Part shown: piece by piece, positions 1 to 11,701 of the stretch
Layout of the letters: the number at the start of each line of letters is the position of its first letter
Position numbering within the stretch: position 1 is the stretch's first letter
Assembly (NCBI RefSeq): GCF_039555335.1
Contig: NC_092628.1
Span: 70,399,706-70,463,705 of the forward strand
Length of the DNA: 64,000 nucleotides
Direction: 5' to 3'
DNA from: Amphiura filiformis
Taxonomy: Eukaryota; Echinodermata; Ophiuroidea; Amphilepidida; Amphiuridae
Notes under the pieces: model-generated
Databases searched by the model: none
What the model was told of the DNA's origin: nothing
Seen by the model: the letters and a program-made list of their open reading frames with translations, nothing else
Translations under genes and position numbers: made by a program

Positions 1-400
1 CTCATGTAGTTTTTGTTCAAAATTTCAAAATGGCCGCCAAATACGTTCATTATGAGTTGTGAATACAGACAGGGCAATCAACTTTTCACCATAGAAGCTG
101 AATCAGCATTAAAATAGTACATGTAAGTTATGATCCACATATTATGTGTATCGGATACTTTAGAGTAAATATTTGAATGGTAATTGGATGGACGGTCCTA
201 ATATAACATTCAATACAGCGTCGTCAAACATTTCTCCCACAAAGAGCTACAGGGTCGATTCTAAAGACCTAAAAAATCAGGGGTGATTCGAAAAGGTGAT
301 TTAATTGTCAGCATGACTGTAATATGACTGTAACTTATTTTTACTGTTCCACTTGAATAATTCTGGGGGCGACGATATACTTCGCCAGGGTCCGGGTCTC
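1..400. other. No gene seen; AT-rich left edge
   Basis: I see no coding potential or complete repeat here. A short motif CAAAATGGCCGCCAAA near 27-42 recurs in inverted orientation near 2216-2235, on the far side of the retroelement fossil. This may be chance or the remains of an older element's ends. If the partial carrier gene at 3367-6914 continues leftwards, this stretch would be intronic. Confidence 0.4.
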
Positions 401-2120
401 TCCCATATGCTTGAGGATCGCTGATGTTTGATTATGCGCTCTGATTATCAGGCAGGCGGCATCGGTTCAGGCTCGGGTGTGGCTTCGCCTATTAGGGCTG
501 GTGGCCAGCTGCTCGGAGCTGCCACTTGCGCACGAGGAGATACAGCTATACTTCCTCGGGCAGTTGCAAGCGTGGCGGCATCCTCAGAGCCTCATAATTC
601 CGGTCCTCGGCAGCTCCACTCCTGCCTCTCCTGGTAGATAAATCAACTCAGTATGACAGCATGACCGCTATGCGTTTTACATCAACAGGGAGGGGGCACC
701 AAAAGTTCCAGCTATCAGCATTTGCAGGGAGACAGTGTCCCTTCTTCTGTAGTGTTAGTGGAGGTGGTACGGAGCTTCGAACGGGGTTGACTCGCCGATT
801 GCTTGTCGGGTTGGGTCAGTCCTCATCTCTCTTGTCTAATTGAGTGGCACCTCACTCAGTAGTATGCATGTATCGGTCCATCTTTCAGAGGTTAGATCGT
901 CTCAGAACCATTAGCTTCCGCCTTTTTTCACCCGGCATTGAGGGCGGTAGGCCGGGACACCATGCAGGAGAGTTGGGAGGGCATATTCGGTATAATGCCT
1001 TCCCTCCCATTGCCATGATCCTTCTGGTTCTGCTGAAGGTAGCCAATTCTTGGAACTGATTACTCCTTTTAGCCGCTTTCTCTGGCCCAAGCAGTGGAAT
1101 GTTCTCCGCCTCTTGGATCTTCTCGTGGGAGAACCAGTCAGTCGCCTATGCCGCGAGATCTTCTCACAGTTCCGCCACGCCACCGGCACCAGGTACAGAT
1201 GGAGTTGATTAACAACCTCCACCTGACTGTTTGGCGTACTTCCGCCAGTCCGCCCAGACAGCGGGCCATTAATATTCGACAGTCAACTAGACAGAGTTAC
1301 GATTCGCGACTTCGCCGATTCTACAAGTCACAGATTTCCTTACCACGGGGACCGTATGCCTCGTACCGCTTAAGCATACAATACTGTCATTATAGCGATT
1401 CATCATGACTGGGGGGGGGGTATATGACGGTGTTATCGAGTCCAGCACTTGCGGACCTCATTAAGAGCATGGTGACAGAAAGACCTCCAGTTCGCTCCCT
1501 GGTTCCGGAATGGAACTTCATGTTGGTGTTGCAGTATCTACCCAAGGCCTTCGAACCCACGGAGGACCTCTCTCGTTGCAAGACTTGACACTCAAGACTG
1601 TGTTCTTGATGGCAGTGGCCTGCGATCGACACTGTTCAGTTATGTACATGTTCTTTCTATAGACGAGCACCACCTACGCTTCACCACTGGGGTAGTCTCT
1701 AACCTTCCTCGTGCTGGGTTCCTGGACAAGAACCAGACCATGCCCAGTCCTCTACTCAAGTTATCCGATGTGCCTCACTGATCTGGATCTCATTGCGGGG
1801 TATATGCGATGAAACCGTCACGCCCAGTGAGGGCTCTGAGAGGGTACATTGCGCGTATCAAAGAGATCGTGGGAGGTAAGTAGAGTTGCTCAGTGTTTAC
1901 CCCACTCAGAAGTGAGAGGGAGATACGCATAGCGCATAATACTTACCTCTCACGAACTGAGACTGACCAGCGTTTTAGGCGTTCCACCCTCAAGATTGTT
2001 ATACGCTCATACGAGAGGGTCACAAGAAACGTGCGTTGGTGGGGCTATATGTCGTTAGGGTTTGGTGATACTGGTTATCCCTGTTCCTCTGGGGGTGTCA
2101 AAAGCTTTTTCTGTGGTACA
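400..2120 (+). mobile_element. Fossil tyrosine-recombinase retroelement (DIRS/Ngaro-like), broken
   Basis: GC-richer than its surroundings, with coding-like stretches on the plus strand. The part at about 1230-1760 resembles the recombinase of DIRS-type retroelements: an N-terminal SAM-like segment (for example STRQSYDSRLRRFY) followed by the typical LTLKTVFLMAVA stretch of the catalytic domain. The earlier part (430-1100) may come from the upstream gag/pol region but is not recognisable. The element is incomplete and looks broken in several places. No clear terminal repeats were identified, so both ends are approximate. Old, by its degree of decay. Confidence 0.55.
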
Positions 2121-2189
2121 GAGGGTTTCTTGTGGTCCCAAACTATCAGTTTGTGTTTACAAGTGCTAATTATTTAATGCTATATTTAG

Positions 2190-2935
2190 TGATGGAATAA
2201 TGATCGCTCCAGCTATTTTGGCGGCCATTTTGAAAACTTAAGTGAGAAAAAGTCATTAATCTTATTTCAGACTCTCGAAGCATAGCTTGAAACATACGAA
2301 TCATGTTACTATTACTAATAAGTGACACAGTGAGTCTGTTTTCTATATTTTGTCCACCATTTTAATCATTTTGAAAAATCGATTTATCCATAAATCGATT
2401 TATCCATATTCACTTAGAGGTTGATTTTGGTAGACTTTTAGTATATTGATAAGGGCACCTAATAAAAATGTTTTCCGCAAAAAAATTCCATGTTGCAATT
2501 TTTTTGACCTTTTCAGCTGATTTTACTGGCCTAATACACTAGGATCCACAACATGCTCATCTATCAAGGCACTTCTTTAACCCCAATACATTTGTACATT
2601 CATTGAATGACCTTTGAAAAATTGGGTACAAAAACTCATACTCTAAAACTTGAGGTTAAATTTTGCACTGTGTTGTTTAATTGAGGTTATTGAACTATGC
2701 CATTGGGATGAGGCCATTGTGGTCCATAGTGATATATTTCAAACAAAATCAATCTTTTACTATTGTAGCTTGTCATCTGAACCAAATATATATTTTTTAC
2801 ATTATACTAATAATTTTGCAACTAATATTTTGACTGATAAACAGTCACTCTACAAAATCATGCTCTTGCATACATTGTATATCAATGCACCCACAAGTTC
2901 TGAAATGTTTTTTTTTTTGATTTGTTCGGTTTTTG
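2190..2935. other. No gene seen; AT-rich spacer
   Basis: AT-rich DNA with homopolymer runs and no supported exon or complete repeat. A short direct repeat of an ATCGATTTATCCATA-like sequence lies around 2379-2410. Confidence 0.4.
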
Positions 2936-2937
2936 AC

Positions 2938-3323
2938 AACCCTGGATAACCCAAGAAAGCCTCTATTGAAGCTTATTTCCATTGGGGTCCATTTGAACAC
3001 CGGGACGGGTTGGGAACAGTCAGGGGTTAACACCCTACTCTTTTTAAACTGGCTGCGAGATACATGTACAGGTATGGCTCTCTGTACACGGGACCGACGG
3101 CTTAACGTCCACTCCGAAGGACGGAGTACTTTCATGATTCATTTACCCAATTCTAAATGAACCATGGGGAGAGCGGAAGTCTGAATTTAATCTACAGAAG
3201 TTGCCAATTAATTTCAGACTTTTTTTTCCAAGTCAATATCCCAGCAAATCGCCACCGCCGGGAATCGAACCCGGGACCTCATGCACTAAAGGCAAGTACC
3301 CTAACCATTGCGCCACGCTCTCC
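2938..3323 (-). repeat. tRNA-derived SINE
   Basis: Read on the minus strand from 3323, the sequence starts GGAGAGCGTGGCGCAATGG and contains a pol III A box (TGGCGCAATGG) and B box (GGTTCGATTCC) at tRNA spacing. A non-tRNA body of about 300 bp follows, with the segment GGAGTGGACGTTAAGCCGTC seen in marine-invertebrate SINEs. The bases after the T arm do not pair with the 5' GGAGAGC, so there is no acceptor stem and this is not a functional tRNA. The 3' end of the body near 2938 is approximate. It lies downstream of exon 5 of the partial carrier copy and points the same way as that gene. Confidence 0.8.
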
Positions 3324-3620
3324 CTGATGCTTTCAAACAATGAATGAAACATGTTTTGACACTAACCTTTAGCAATGCAACCTGCAACCACTGGTACAAA
3401 TGTACTGGATGTCTCATATTTATATCCCATAACATATTTCAGCTGATCATAAGCAGTGAGATACAATATTGTTGATGGTACAAACATGACTCTGTCGAAG
3501 AAATACAAGAAATTACTTAGCAGCCCATTACTTGATTATAATAATTACAGTTTATTAGCACTCTTGGCTATTGTACACATATAATACAGGAGTGATCATT
3601 TAAACATGTATTTTAAACAT

Positions 3621-3952
3621 ATAAATTTTATTTACCTCCTCTATATAAGGGACCGCTCACAAACACTTGTTAGGGGGGCTGATGCAAAAGGTGGGGGCCT
3701 GAAATTTTTGACCCTCCTAAGGGGGAAAAAAAAAAAAAAAAATGACCACAAATTTTCCTGGGAAAATTGAGTTTATATGCTTTTCTATGGGGTTGATCCA
3801 TAATTTTCATGTCAAAAAGGGGGGCCCTGAAATTTTTGAGGTCTGTAAAGGGGGTCCCTGAAAAATTTTCACGATGAAATTTTTTTGCATCAGGCCCCCC
3901 TTACAAGTGTTTGTGAACGGTCCCTTATATAGAGGAGGTAAATAAAATTTAT
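3621..3952. mobile_element. Foldback MITE in intron 4 of the partial carrier copy
   Basis: Arms of about 70 bp (3621-3690 and 3883-3952) are inverted copies of each other; both contain CTCTATATAAGGGACCG and an ACAAACACTTGT stretch. The core is rich in G/C homopolymers with repeated CCTGAAATTTTTGA. There is no coding capacity. The superfamily was not determined because target duplications are masked by the long inverted repeat. Confidence 0.75.
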
Positions 3953-4800
3953 AAGCACAATTTTGGACTTGAAAGTTGACAAAATTAATGAACAGTACCT
4001 ATATTTGGGTATGCATACTACATACATTGAATTATGTTACTTCTGATCCAGTTCTAGGCAGAAGAATTGTTTCCGACATAACTTGCCAAGTATACTGCTG
4101 ATGTCAAATTTAAAATGACCTTTACCAGCTAAAATTAAAGATGCTTACAAGATTCATGATCAGGATAACAGAAAGCCAAATGTATGACTGTATGCTTAAA
4201 AATGGTTCTTTTCTACAACAATGATTTTGAACAATACTTACAGTGTTGGAATTAGTCCACTATATAATTTTGTGATCCCTTCTGTCCTAGATATTTTCAA
4301 GATTGCATCCTGTGTAAAGAAGAAAGAAAACAGACAGGTGTGATTTGTGACATTTTCAGATCACAAACAAGCTAGATACATCATACATGTAAGAGGTATT
4401 TAACCTGAGTGAGGTATCAGTGATCAATGCATTCAGGGATAGCGCTAGGCTGCATTTGGGGGTCCTGTGGACTCACCAAAATACAATTTATTTACCTTCT
4501 ATTTTTAAATTTTCTTCAAGTTCAGGGGTTCTTGCAGACCCCAGTTTTTTTCAATATAGCGCTACATTTACCACAAACATACTTATGCTGCATTTGTGCA
4601 ACTCTGACTCACCAAACTCTACTGCAGACCCCTATTTTTTTTATTTTCTGCAAGTTCAGGGGTCCCTGCAGAGTTTTTTGTTCTAGCGCTACCCTTGATT
4701 CAAAGCAATTAAAGGCTTGATAAATGTATGTGACCCAATCTGATTCACTCATGCCAAAGGCAGAAATTGTAAAATTAAGAAACAGGGAGAAATGGGGAGC

Positions 4801-5150
4801 TTAAGGGGTACTACACCCCTAACAAATTTTTTGCTTATTTTTGTGTTTTTCTCAAAAATTATAGCGCATTGGTGACAAGTAAGATATACATTATAGGGGC
4901 AAGGACTACAACTACGTCCTGCACTGAAAATTCAGCAACTCAAGGCAAGTAGTTATTGATTTATTGATCAAATATTGGTTTTCCTCATTTTTGACTGTAA
5001 CTCCACAACTGTTGTCTGTGCTGAAATAAAAATTTCCAGTGTAGCAGTTGTAGTCCTTGCCCCTATCTTACTTGTCACCAGTGCTCTATAATTTTGGAGA
5101 CAAATGCAAAAATAGGCACACAATTGGGCAGGGGTGTAGTACCCTCTTAA
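4801..5150. mobile_element. TTAA-bounded MITE, family A copy 1
   Basis: Begins TTAAGGGGTACTACACCC and ends GGGTGTAGTACCCTCTTAA, with extended internal inverted arms (ACAAGTAAGATA.../...TCTTACTTGTCACC). TTAA at both ends is the target duplication used by piggyBac-type transposases. A second copy lies at 20018-20373. Non-coding; sits between exons 3 and 4 of the partial carrier copy. Confidence 0.75.
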
Positions 5151-5601
5151 ACCAATAAAATAAGGTAATAAGCAATATCAGTCATAAGTAACTTACTAGC
5201 ACACCGTTAAAATGTCCACCTCTATTATAATGTTGTTTAGCTGCACTCCTCCAATCCATCAATTCAGGTAGATGCCACATACACACATGATCCAGTAACC
5301 CATTGCAGTGCCAAAAATAGAAATAGATATACCATATTTAATAAATTGGTAATGAAAATACTAATTTATGGGAACTAGATAGAAAACTAGAAAACATAAG
5401 AGGGAGGGGAGACATGAATGATAATTATAATAATAGCAATATTAATTGATAATGTTAATAATAATAATGATTAACATACCACCACCAATTGGTTTTTTAA
5501 CTTGTGCTTGAAGTCTTATCTTCACAACATCAAGAGGCGTAACTGGAGGTAAGAATATAAGAATGTATGGTTTATAGATGCAGTTGTATACAATATACAT
5601 G

Positions 5602-5859
5602 TATGTGACACGATCTGGCCAAAGGAGGCATTTTTAAACATTGAGTTACCGGTACCGTACTGTAATTATTACATTATTCATACAATAGGCTATCATTTAC
5701 TGAAAACACCAAAGGTCTAGCATACTTGGTTCAAAAGTTATGAAGTTTTTTGATGTCCATTTTCTTATGTATTTTATTGTTTTTTACTCCATATTTTTGC
5801 ATTTATCTCCATTTCAAATTTGCTGCCTTTGGCCCCCATGGACTAGATCGTGTCACATA
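5602..5859. mobile_element. Foldback MITE with ATATGTGAC-type ends
   Basis: Left end TATGTGACACGATCTGGCC is the inverse of the right end at 5842-5859 (AGATCGTGTCACATAT). The arms also share CCAAAGG. Related ends (ATATGTGAC) occur on the elements at 26863-27121 and 42821-43081, though the sequences inside the first ten bases differ. Non-coding. Confidence 0.6.
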
Positions 5860-5879
5860 TTAGACTTTTTAAATGACCA

Positions 5880-6660
5880 AACTTCAAAGACATCAAGAAT
5901 GTGCTAGAGAGATATCTTTCTAATTTTGATGAAGATGAAGTAAACAAACCAACACCTATCCCAGATGAACTTCATGAGTACAAGAGAAGTTATTGTTCTT
6001 GTCAAAAGTAAAGTGAATATTATCATCAACAACTTACAAGTTACATGATTTTTTTGTCAAGTGGTTCAAGATGAGGAAGAACCCTGCAGATATTGGTATC
6101 AAAAGTGAAACTTGAAATACCGTATTTGATGGAGAAATTATCAATGAAAAATAGACTTTTGTATACAGTGTAGACTAGCTGATATTGATACTTTTAAAGA
6201 CACACCAGCTAAAGTCATGAAGCCAAAGAACGGCATATGCTTCAATAGCAAACTGTTGCACTCGATCTTGTCACCCTACTCCACTAGTCTTGGAGTGTTA
6301 AGTCCACTCTTACATTGGCAAGATGGGACATCCTTTTGGAGTGAGAGTTAAAGAACATATTGCAGAAATTTAGTCATTGACAGGAAATATAAAATAGAAC
6401 TGTGTCGACTTCCGTACTTTACAAATCTGTTATAACTGACCATGTCGCAATAGAAAATCAGGTCATCAACAGAGATGAGCCTTATACTACTCAAGAAATA
6501 TGGAAATCAACAAACAATACTCATAGAAGCTACACATGTATATGGATTAGAAGGTGGGGGGGACAAAACAGTAAACCGGCCGACATTGGTACAAGTTACT
6601 CTCTTGATCACGTACATATGATCCACTTATTAAAGAACTAAGCAAACGAGGGATAGGAAA
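5880..6660 (+). mobile_element. Fossil fragment with GIY-YIG endonuclease-like peptide (Penelope-like)
   Basis: Plus-strand translation in short pieces gives peptides such as PFGVRVKEHIAEI and DHVAIENQVINRDE, followed by a WIRR segment. These are ordered as in the C-terminal GIY-YIG endonuclease domain of Penelope-like retroelements. Broken and incomplete, with no recognisable ends, inside intron 1 of the partial carrier copy. The family call rests on peptide resemblance only. Confidence 0.45.
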
Positions 6661-7019
6661 ATTGCCAGAAACCACAGGAAAAGTGGATCCTCAGTGGTCA
6701 GTCTGGGAATTGTCAATCAAAAAATCGGCCTGATTAAGCTTACCTGCTACATGTTTAAAACAGGTAAGCTTAAATTTAAATACGGTTCAAAATACTTATA
6801 ATTATATCCATGCTCACCTAAGAGAGTTGATAATACAGCTCCAGTCCCTGATGCTATTATTTGCTGTCCTCGAGTAACACCAAGGTCAGCGTTTTGTCTT
6901 GATTGCATGGTCATGTTGATATGATGTTGACAGTCATGACAGCCTCAATGTGCTTTTTCAATGTAACATGTTGAAATCATCAGTTGCTTCTTTGAATACA
7001 CGTGACAGTAGGCTTTCTT

Positions 7020-7175
7020 ACATTGTGATCTTGGAAACAATTCTTTCAAAACAGTTCAGAAACACACGCTTTGCTAAATGCATGTAAGCTTATTATAAAC
7101 AGTAACATGTGTGTGTTGTGTCTCTGCTCTGGCGTTGTGTACATACCGATGGAAATACAGTATACTTCCGGGTTC
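7020..7175 (-). promoter_or_regulatory. Duplicated 5' flank of the partial carrier copy, with ETS-like site
   Basis: This segment resembles the 5' flank of the full carrier gene. Shared parts are an AGATCACAAT/GTAAG splice-donor-like junction (7021-7031 here, 25312-25322 there) and an ACTTCCGGGT block (7164-7173 here, 25460-25469 there). On the gene strand the block reads CCGGAAGT, the core bound by ETS factors such as GABP/NRF-2, which often control nuclear genes for mitochondrial proteins. Promoter function is inferred. Confidence 0.4.
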
Positions 7176-7471
7176 AATCAGCTGCATTTTTCAGGGCGCA
7201 TACCACCAAATGTTCTCTCTATTAAAAAGCACTTTGAAAATCAACATTTTGGGCGACATTTTCTACCCCCCGCGTGACACTAAATATTTTGCACATACAA
7301 CTTTACAAGCTTTTATAGGCTTCATTTGCTGATTTTTCAGTTGCCACTGGATGTCAAATTCTCAAGTGCCTATAGGGGGTGATTAACTCCCATATTCAAT
7401 TTTCAACCAGTGCTCAGTGAAACAGCTTGAAACTTTTCCCCGGGCTGTGCCCCCGCCCACCCCCCACCCCC

Positions 7472-7975
7472 GGGGGGCACTCAACTTTAGAAGTGACGGG
7501 TATGTGCCTACCGGCGTCGCAAAGTAGGGGCCTATCGGGCACAAAGCGTTATTTTAAAAAAGGGGGTCATCGGGTACAAACAAAATAAAAAAGGGGGTCA
7601 TTGGGTATAATATTTTGAAAAAAGGGGATCATTGAGTATAAGATTTCAAAAAAAGGGTCATCAGGTAGAAAATTTTGAAAAAATGGGGCAAAATTTTGAG
7701 ATTTTCGGCGTAATTTTGAAAAAATGGAGCAAAATTTGAAAGTTTCGGCATTATTTTGTTGCATTTTGATGATGCTATTCTAGAAAATCTAGAAAAAAGG
7801 GGGCTCATTGGGTAGCCGCAACAAAAAAAGGGGGTCATTGGGTAGCCGCAACTAAAAAAGGGGGGTCATCGGGTATGACTTTTAAAAAGAGGGGGTCATC
7901 GGGTATAGGCGACTTCAAAAGAGGGGGCCTATTGACAGGCACATACCGTCACTTCAAAAGTTGAGTGCCCCCCCC
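7472..7975. mobile_element. C-rich-ended foldback element, family B copy 1
   Basis: Inverted ends: GGGGGCACTCAACTTTAGAA at left and a matching AAAAGTTGAGTGCCCCCCC at right, each next to TATGTGCCT/AGGCACATA. The inside is a degenerate array of GGGGGTCAT(C/T)GGGTA units spaced by A/T runs. A second copy in opposite orientation is at 9220-9764. Open frames here are by-products of the array. Confidence 0.7.
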
Positions 7976-8517
7976 ACCTTCGGCAAAATTCCACTTTTTG
8001 ACAATTCAGGCTGAATGTCCCCTCCCCACATTTTAAGCCGGATTGGTACTTAAATGCCCTCACCCAATGACATCTTTTTTGTTTACCATCACCAAAAGAC
8101 CCTACACTCAGTCCCCCATTGCATTAGTATTCGTACGCATAGTGGCGTAGCCATGGGGGAAACTGCCTCCCCTCCCCGGTCTTCCAGATGCTGGCCACCC
8201 TAATATTTGAGACTTAGCCACCCTTAGGCCATTCTTTCCTGTTCCTTGAAGCCCATTTTTGACCATCACACTAGAACTTTGCTTCCGGCCGTACAGTGCG
8301 ACTTGAGTACGCCCTCAATATTTTTCAAAATTCTGTTTTTTACACGATTATATTGGTCTTTATTAAACATGTTAAACCAACATACCCTGCAAAAATCAAG
8401 ACCCTAGGTGCTCATACTGCAGTTACTGTCCGTTTTCCTATACACAATACACAGTGCTCATTCCCATTGACGCGTGACCTCTACAAATAGCCCTACGTTA
8501 AAAGTATGGGGATATGA

Positions 8518-8828
8518 CTAGTTAACGTCGCTGTGTGAAAAATAACCGGCCAATATTAAAAGTACTCTTCTAAAGTTCTAGAAAATATAGTTTTTTAACA
8601 TGTCCTAAATTTTTAGCTAATTTAGATGTTTGGAAATATTCGTACTTTGGTGTTTTAGTTAATGTTATAGGTAATAGTACATTGCCTAGTTAACGCCGCT
8701 GTGTGAAAAATAACCGGACAATATTAAAAGTACTCTCCTAAAATTCTAAACAATATAGTTTTGTAACATGTCCTAAATTTTTAGCTAATTTAGGTGTTTG
8801 GAGAGGGTCGTACTTTTGTGTTTTAGGA
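8518..8828. repeat. Two-unit tandem duplication, period about 178 bp
   Basis: The block starting CTAGTTAACG(T/C)CGCTGTGTG at 8518 recurs at 8696 and continues through AACATGTCCTAAATTTTTAG to a GTACTTTGGTGTTTTAG-like segment in both units. No coding potential. A short fragment with GTGGCGTAGCC near 8141 upstream is a hAT-like terminus without a partner. Confidence 0.65.
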
Positions 8829-9219
8829 AGGACATGTAAACGACAGATAACACAAAAATATGAAGAAATTATTTCCAAACCGTGTTAAGTCAACAATCAT
8901 TACGTTGCTCATTTTCAAGAATGCTGGTTTACAAAAAAGCACGCCATTGTCTGATTTCGTGAACAAAGCCACACATACCATTGTTTCCTTTCGTTTCCTT
9001 TATAATCGGTTACCCAACTGAAGCTATGAATACCAGCTTTATTGCGATATCGCACATGAAAACAGACACTTGTGCACAACCAGAGAAGATCCGATTTAAT
9101 CAGTTGAGCTGTTTCAATGAGTGTTATCTTGGTTTAATAGCTTTTAATGGGGTTAAGTCCTGCAAAGGTCGAGATGAATTCTACTGTAGACATGACTGCA
9201 TCATGTGTAGTTTTGTCCC

Positions 9220-9764
9220 GGGGGCACTCAACTTTGGAAGTGACGGTATGTGCCTGTCAATAGGCCCCCTCTTTTGAAGTCGACTATACTTTTGAAGTCG
9301 ACAAAATAATTTGCAAACAAAAATAGAAGTCGACTATACCTGATGACCCCCTTTTTTTTAAAGTCATACCCGATGACCCCCCCCCCCTTTTTTTAGTTGC
9401 AGCTACCCAATAACCCCCTTTTTTTGGTTGCGGATTTTTCTAGATTTTCTAGAAGAGCATCATCAAAATGCAACAAAATAATGCCAAAACTTTCAAATTT
9501 TGCTCAATTTTTTCAAAATGATGCCGAAACTTTCAAAATTTTGCTCCATTTTTTCAAAATTTTCTACCCAATGACCCTTTTTTTGAAATCTTACACTCAA
9601 TGACCCCCTTTTTTCAAAATATTATACCCAATGACCCCTGTTTTATTTTGTTTGTACCCAATGACCCCTTTTTACAATAACGCTTTGTTACCGATAGGCC
9701 CCTACTTCGCGACACCAGTAGGCACATACCCGTCACTTCCAAAGTTGAGTGCCCTCCCCCCCCC
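9220..9764. mobile_element. C-rich-ended foldback element, family B copy 2 (inverted)
   Basis: Same ends as the element at 7472-7975 (GGGGGCACTCAACTTTGGAA and TTCCAAAGTTGAGTGCCC), with the internal CCCAATGACCCC array running in the opposite direction. Together the two copies form a spaced inverted pair about 1.2 kb apart. Confidence 0.7.
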
Positions 9765-11372
9765 AGAGTTTTGTCAAAATCTGAGATTTTGAATAAAACG
9801 CAGGAACCGTAGTTTGATTATTATGATGGAAATATAATGCACAAACGATGTTCATAACACAGTTTTATACATAGCGTGCGGGACCGTGATCTACACAACA
9901 AAGGAAAATGTAGTGCTTGAGATGCGTTTCAAAAACCATTACCTCCGGAAGTACGTATGTACTATCCTATGGGGCATTGTTATACAAGCTTTTTGCTTCC
10001 ATAAAACTGCTGGAGGAAAGGTCCATACCTCATGCTCTTACATTACTTTCACAAGATTTCAAAAACAAGTAAACACATGTTAGGAACATGATTTTTTTAT
10101 TGTCATTAAAAATTTGTTCTGAATAATAAATATATATATACAACTTTGTGTCAAGTCTCTGCTTGCCCTTCAAAGAATGTACATATTTACAAAATTTAAT
10201 GTTATCAAGATACAAGAAATGCATTATGTATAACTACCATTTTAAAATTCATTAGCCGAGTGTAAGAAGGCGGTAAGAGCTTTGGTACTATACCTTTATG
10301 ACCGGCCTTCTTGCACACAGCTGAGAAATTGTGCATCTGGGTCCAATTCACTAAGAAACATGAGGAAATGCTAATATGCTATGCATCTTAAGCAAGTCAA
10401 TGAACTTGTTAGTTCCTGAAGTTGGTGTTGGGTTGGGAACTTATTTATATCAGGGGTAACATTTTATAGTCCATAATTCAAAAAATAAATTGCATCCTCA
10501 AATGAAAGTGCAAAGTACAAGTGGAAATAATGTTGTTTGGTGTTGAATTCAGGGTTACAATTAGGGCCAGGTTGCCTGATCCTTAGGATTAGCTGAGTGG
10601 GCTGACACAAGGAAAACAATCACCAATTTGTTTGAACTTTGATCCACTTGTGGATGGCACCTGTGAAATTGGACCCACAATAGAATTAGCAACAGCATTC
10701 TTAGCAACATTGAACATAATTATGCATATTACATGAGTGACATTCATTAACTCAAACTGATGCCAAGATCTTTTAAAATGTTTTGCAAACAAAAATAGAA
10801 ATGAAAAAATGAACATTTGCCGACAACTATGTTTTTGATTGGTGGGTTCGAGACCATTTAAACATGATTTGTTACTTCTTTACAATACATTAATACACAT
10901 GTTATACAGGTCATCAAATGACGGAATCTTACTCTTTGAACACATACTAATTTCAAGAATACTATACACGTATACATGTGTATAGCTATATCAAAATGAT
11001 ATAAAAGTCATCACTGACATACACCTCTTTTTGGTAGTGCCACCCAAAATTATTATGTAATAATAATGGAATCAGAATATAAGCCAAGTCCAGGGCTAGG
11101 GTTGCTTGATTTAAATCGCAATTTTGTGTACAAACAAAAGTATCTATTGTTAAATCAAGATATGATGTAGACAATACATTGATGACTATAATGGATCATT
11201 TTGTACATAAACATTTCATTTGAAGATGTAAATCATGCAACTCTGTGACTTCAAGTTTCAATGCATTGCAGTTACAAAGTTACATACAGTGACTGAATGA
11301 CAAATCAGTTTAGCTTATTTCTTCACTGAAAGCAGTTACATATCCAGGAGGGTCGGAAGGGATTGTGATCAC
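9765..11372. other. No gene seen; downstream flank of the carrier gene
   Basis: AT-rich DNA with no supported exon. A short inverted pair (GTGTAAGAAGGCGGT near 10260 and GACCGGCCTTCTTGCACAC near 10300) could form a hairpin of about 55 bp. Part of this stretch may be the 3' untranslated region of the minus-strand carrier gene, but its end cannot be fixed. Confidence 0.4.
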
Positions 11373-11701
11373 CATAGGCGTAGATAAATCCCCCCAATAT
11401 TTTGCCAGAGGGGATGGTCCATACAATCCCCCCATGTTGACACCTGTATGTTTCTGACCAAAATAACCTCACATTTGGCCATTTTAGCTCTAAAAGTGCA
11501 TTTTTTTGCATGCTTCACACAAATTTATCACACTTTTGCACCATATTTCATCAGTTAAGTTTCAATATGGCAAAATTTTTCACATGCTTTTCGCGCATTT
11601 GTACCATAAACTTATTCTGTTGCCAAAAGGTGCTGGATTCACTATATTTCAAGAAATGTTTTCCACCCCCCCCCCCATGTCAAAAAGAAATCTACCCACT
11701 G
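11373..11701. mobile_element. hAT-like non-autonomous element with perfect 8-bp TSD
   Basis: Ends CATAGGCGTAGAT and ATCTACCCACTG are imperfect inverted repeats. The flanks 11365-11372 and 11702-11709 are both GTGATCAC, an 8-bp target duplication typical of hAT transposons. The inside is homologous in inverted orientation to 15580-15790, within a larger hAT-like element, so both probably derive from one family. Non-coding. Confidence 0.75.

Larger units (their letters stand above)
3367..6914 (-). pseudogene. Partial SLC25A39/40-like carrier copy (exons 1-5), probably decayed
   Basis: A second copy of the carrier gene found complete at 12339-25249, on the same strand and directly downstream of it. 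Recognisable exons are 6818-6914 (start ATG at 6914, in-frame stop 33 bases upstream), 5480-5542, about 5197-5314, 4242-4309 and 3367-3491. Exons 1, 2, 4 and 5 have GT..AG sites, and exon 2 carries the carrier signature [11 protein letters not shown]. The predicted N-terminus is 16 codons shorter than in the full copy. At exon 3 the acceptor CAG and the first coding bases present in the full copy are missing, and I find no usable AG nearby, although the rest of the exon stays open. This exon has also lost cysteines of the matrix-loop cluster. Exons 6-10 are not visible before the window starts; they could lie to the left, beyond the retroelement fossil. I call it a probable pseudogene or truncated paralogue. 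A rearranged functional gene that skips exon 3 is not excluded. Confidence 0.75.

Noticed and set aside
3249-3323. tRNA gene on the minus strand
   Set aside because: A and B boxes are present, but the sequence after the T arm cannot pair with the 5' end to make an acceptor stem, and a 300-bp SINE body follows.
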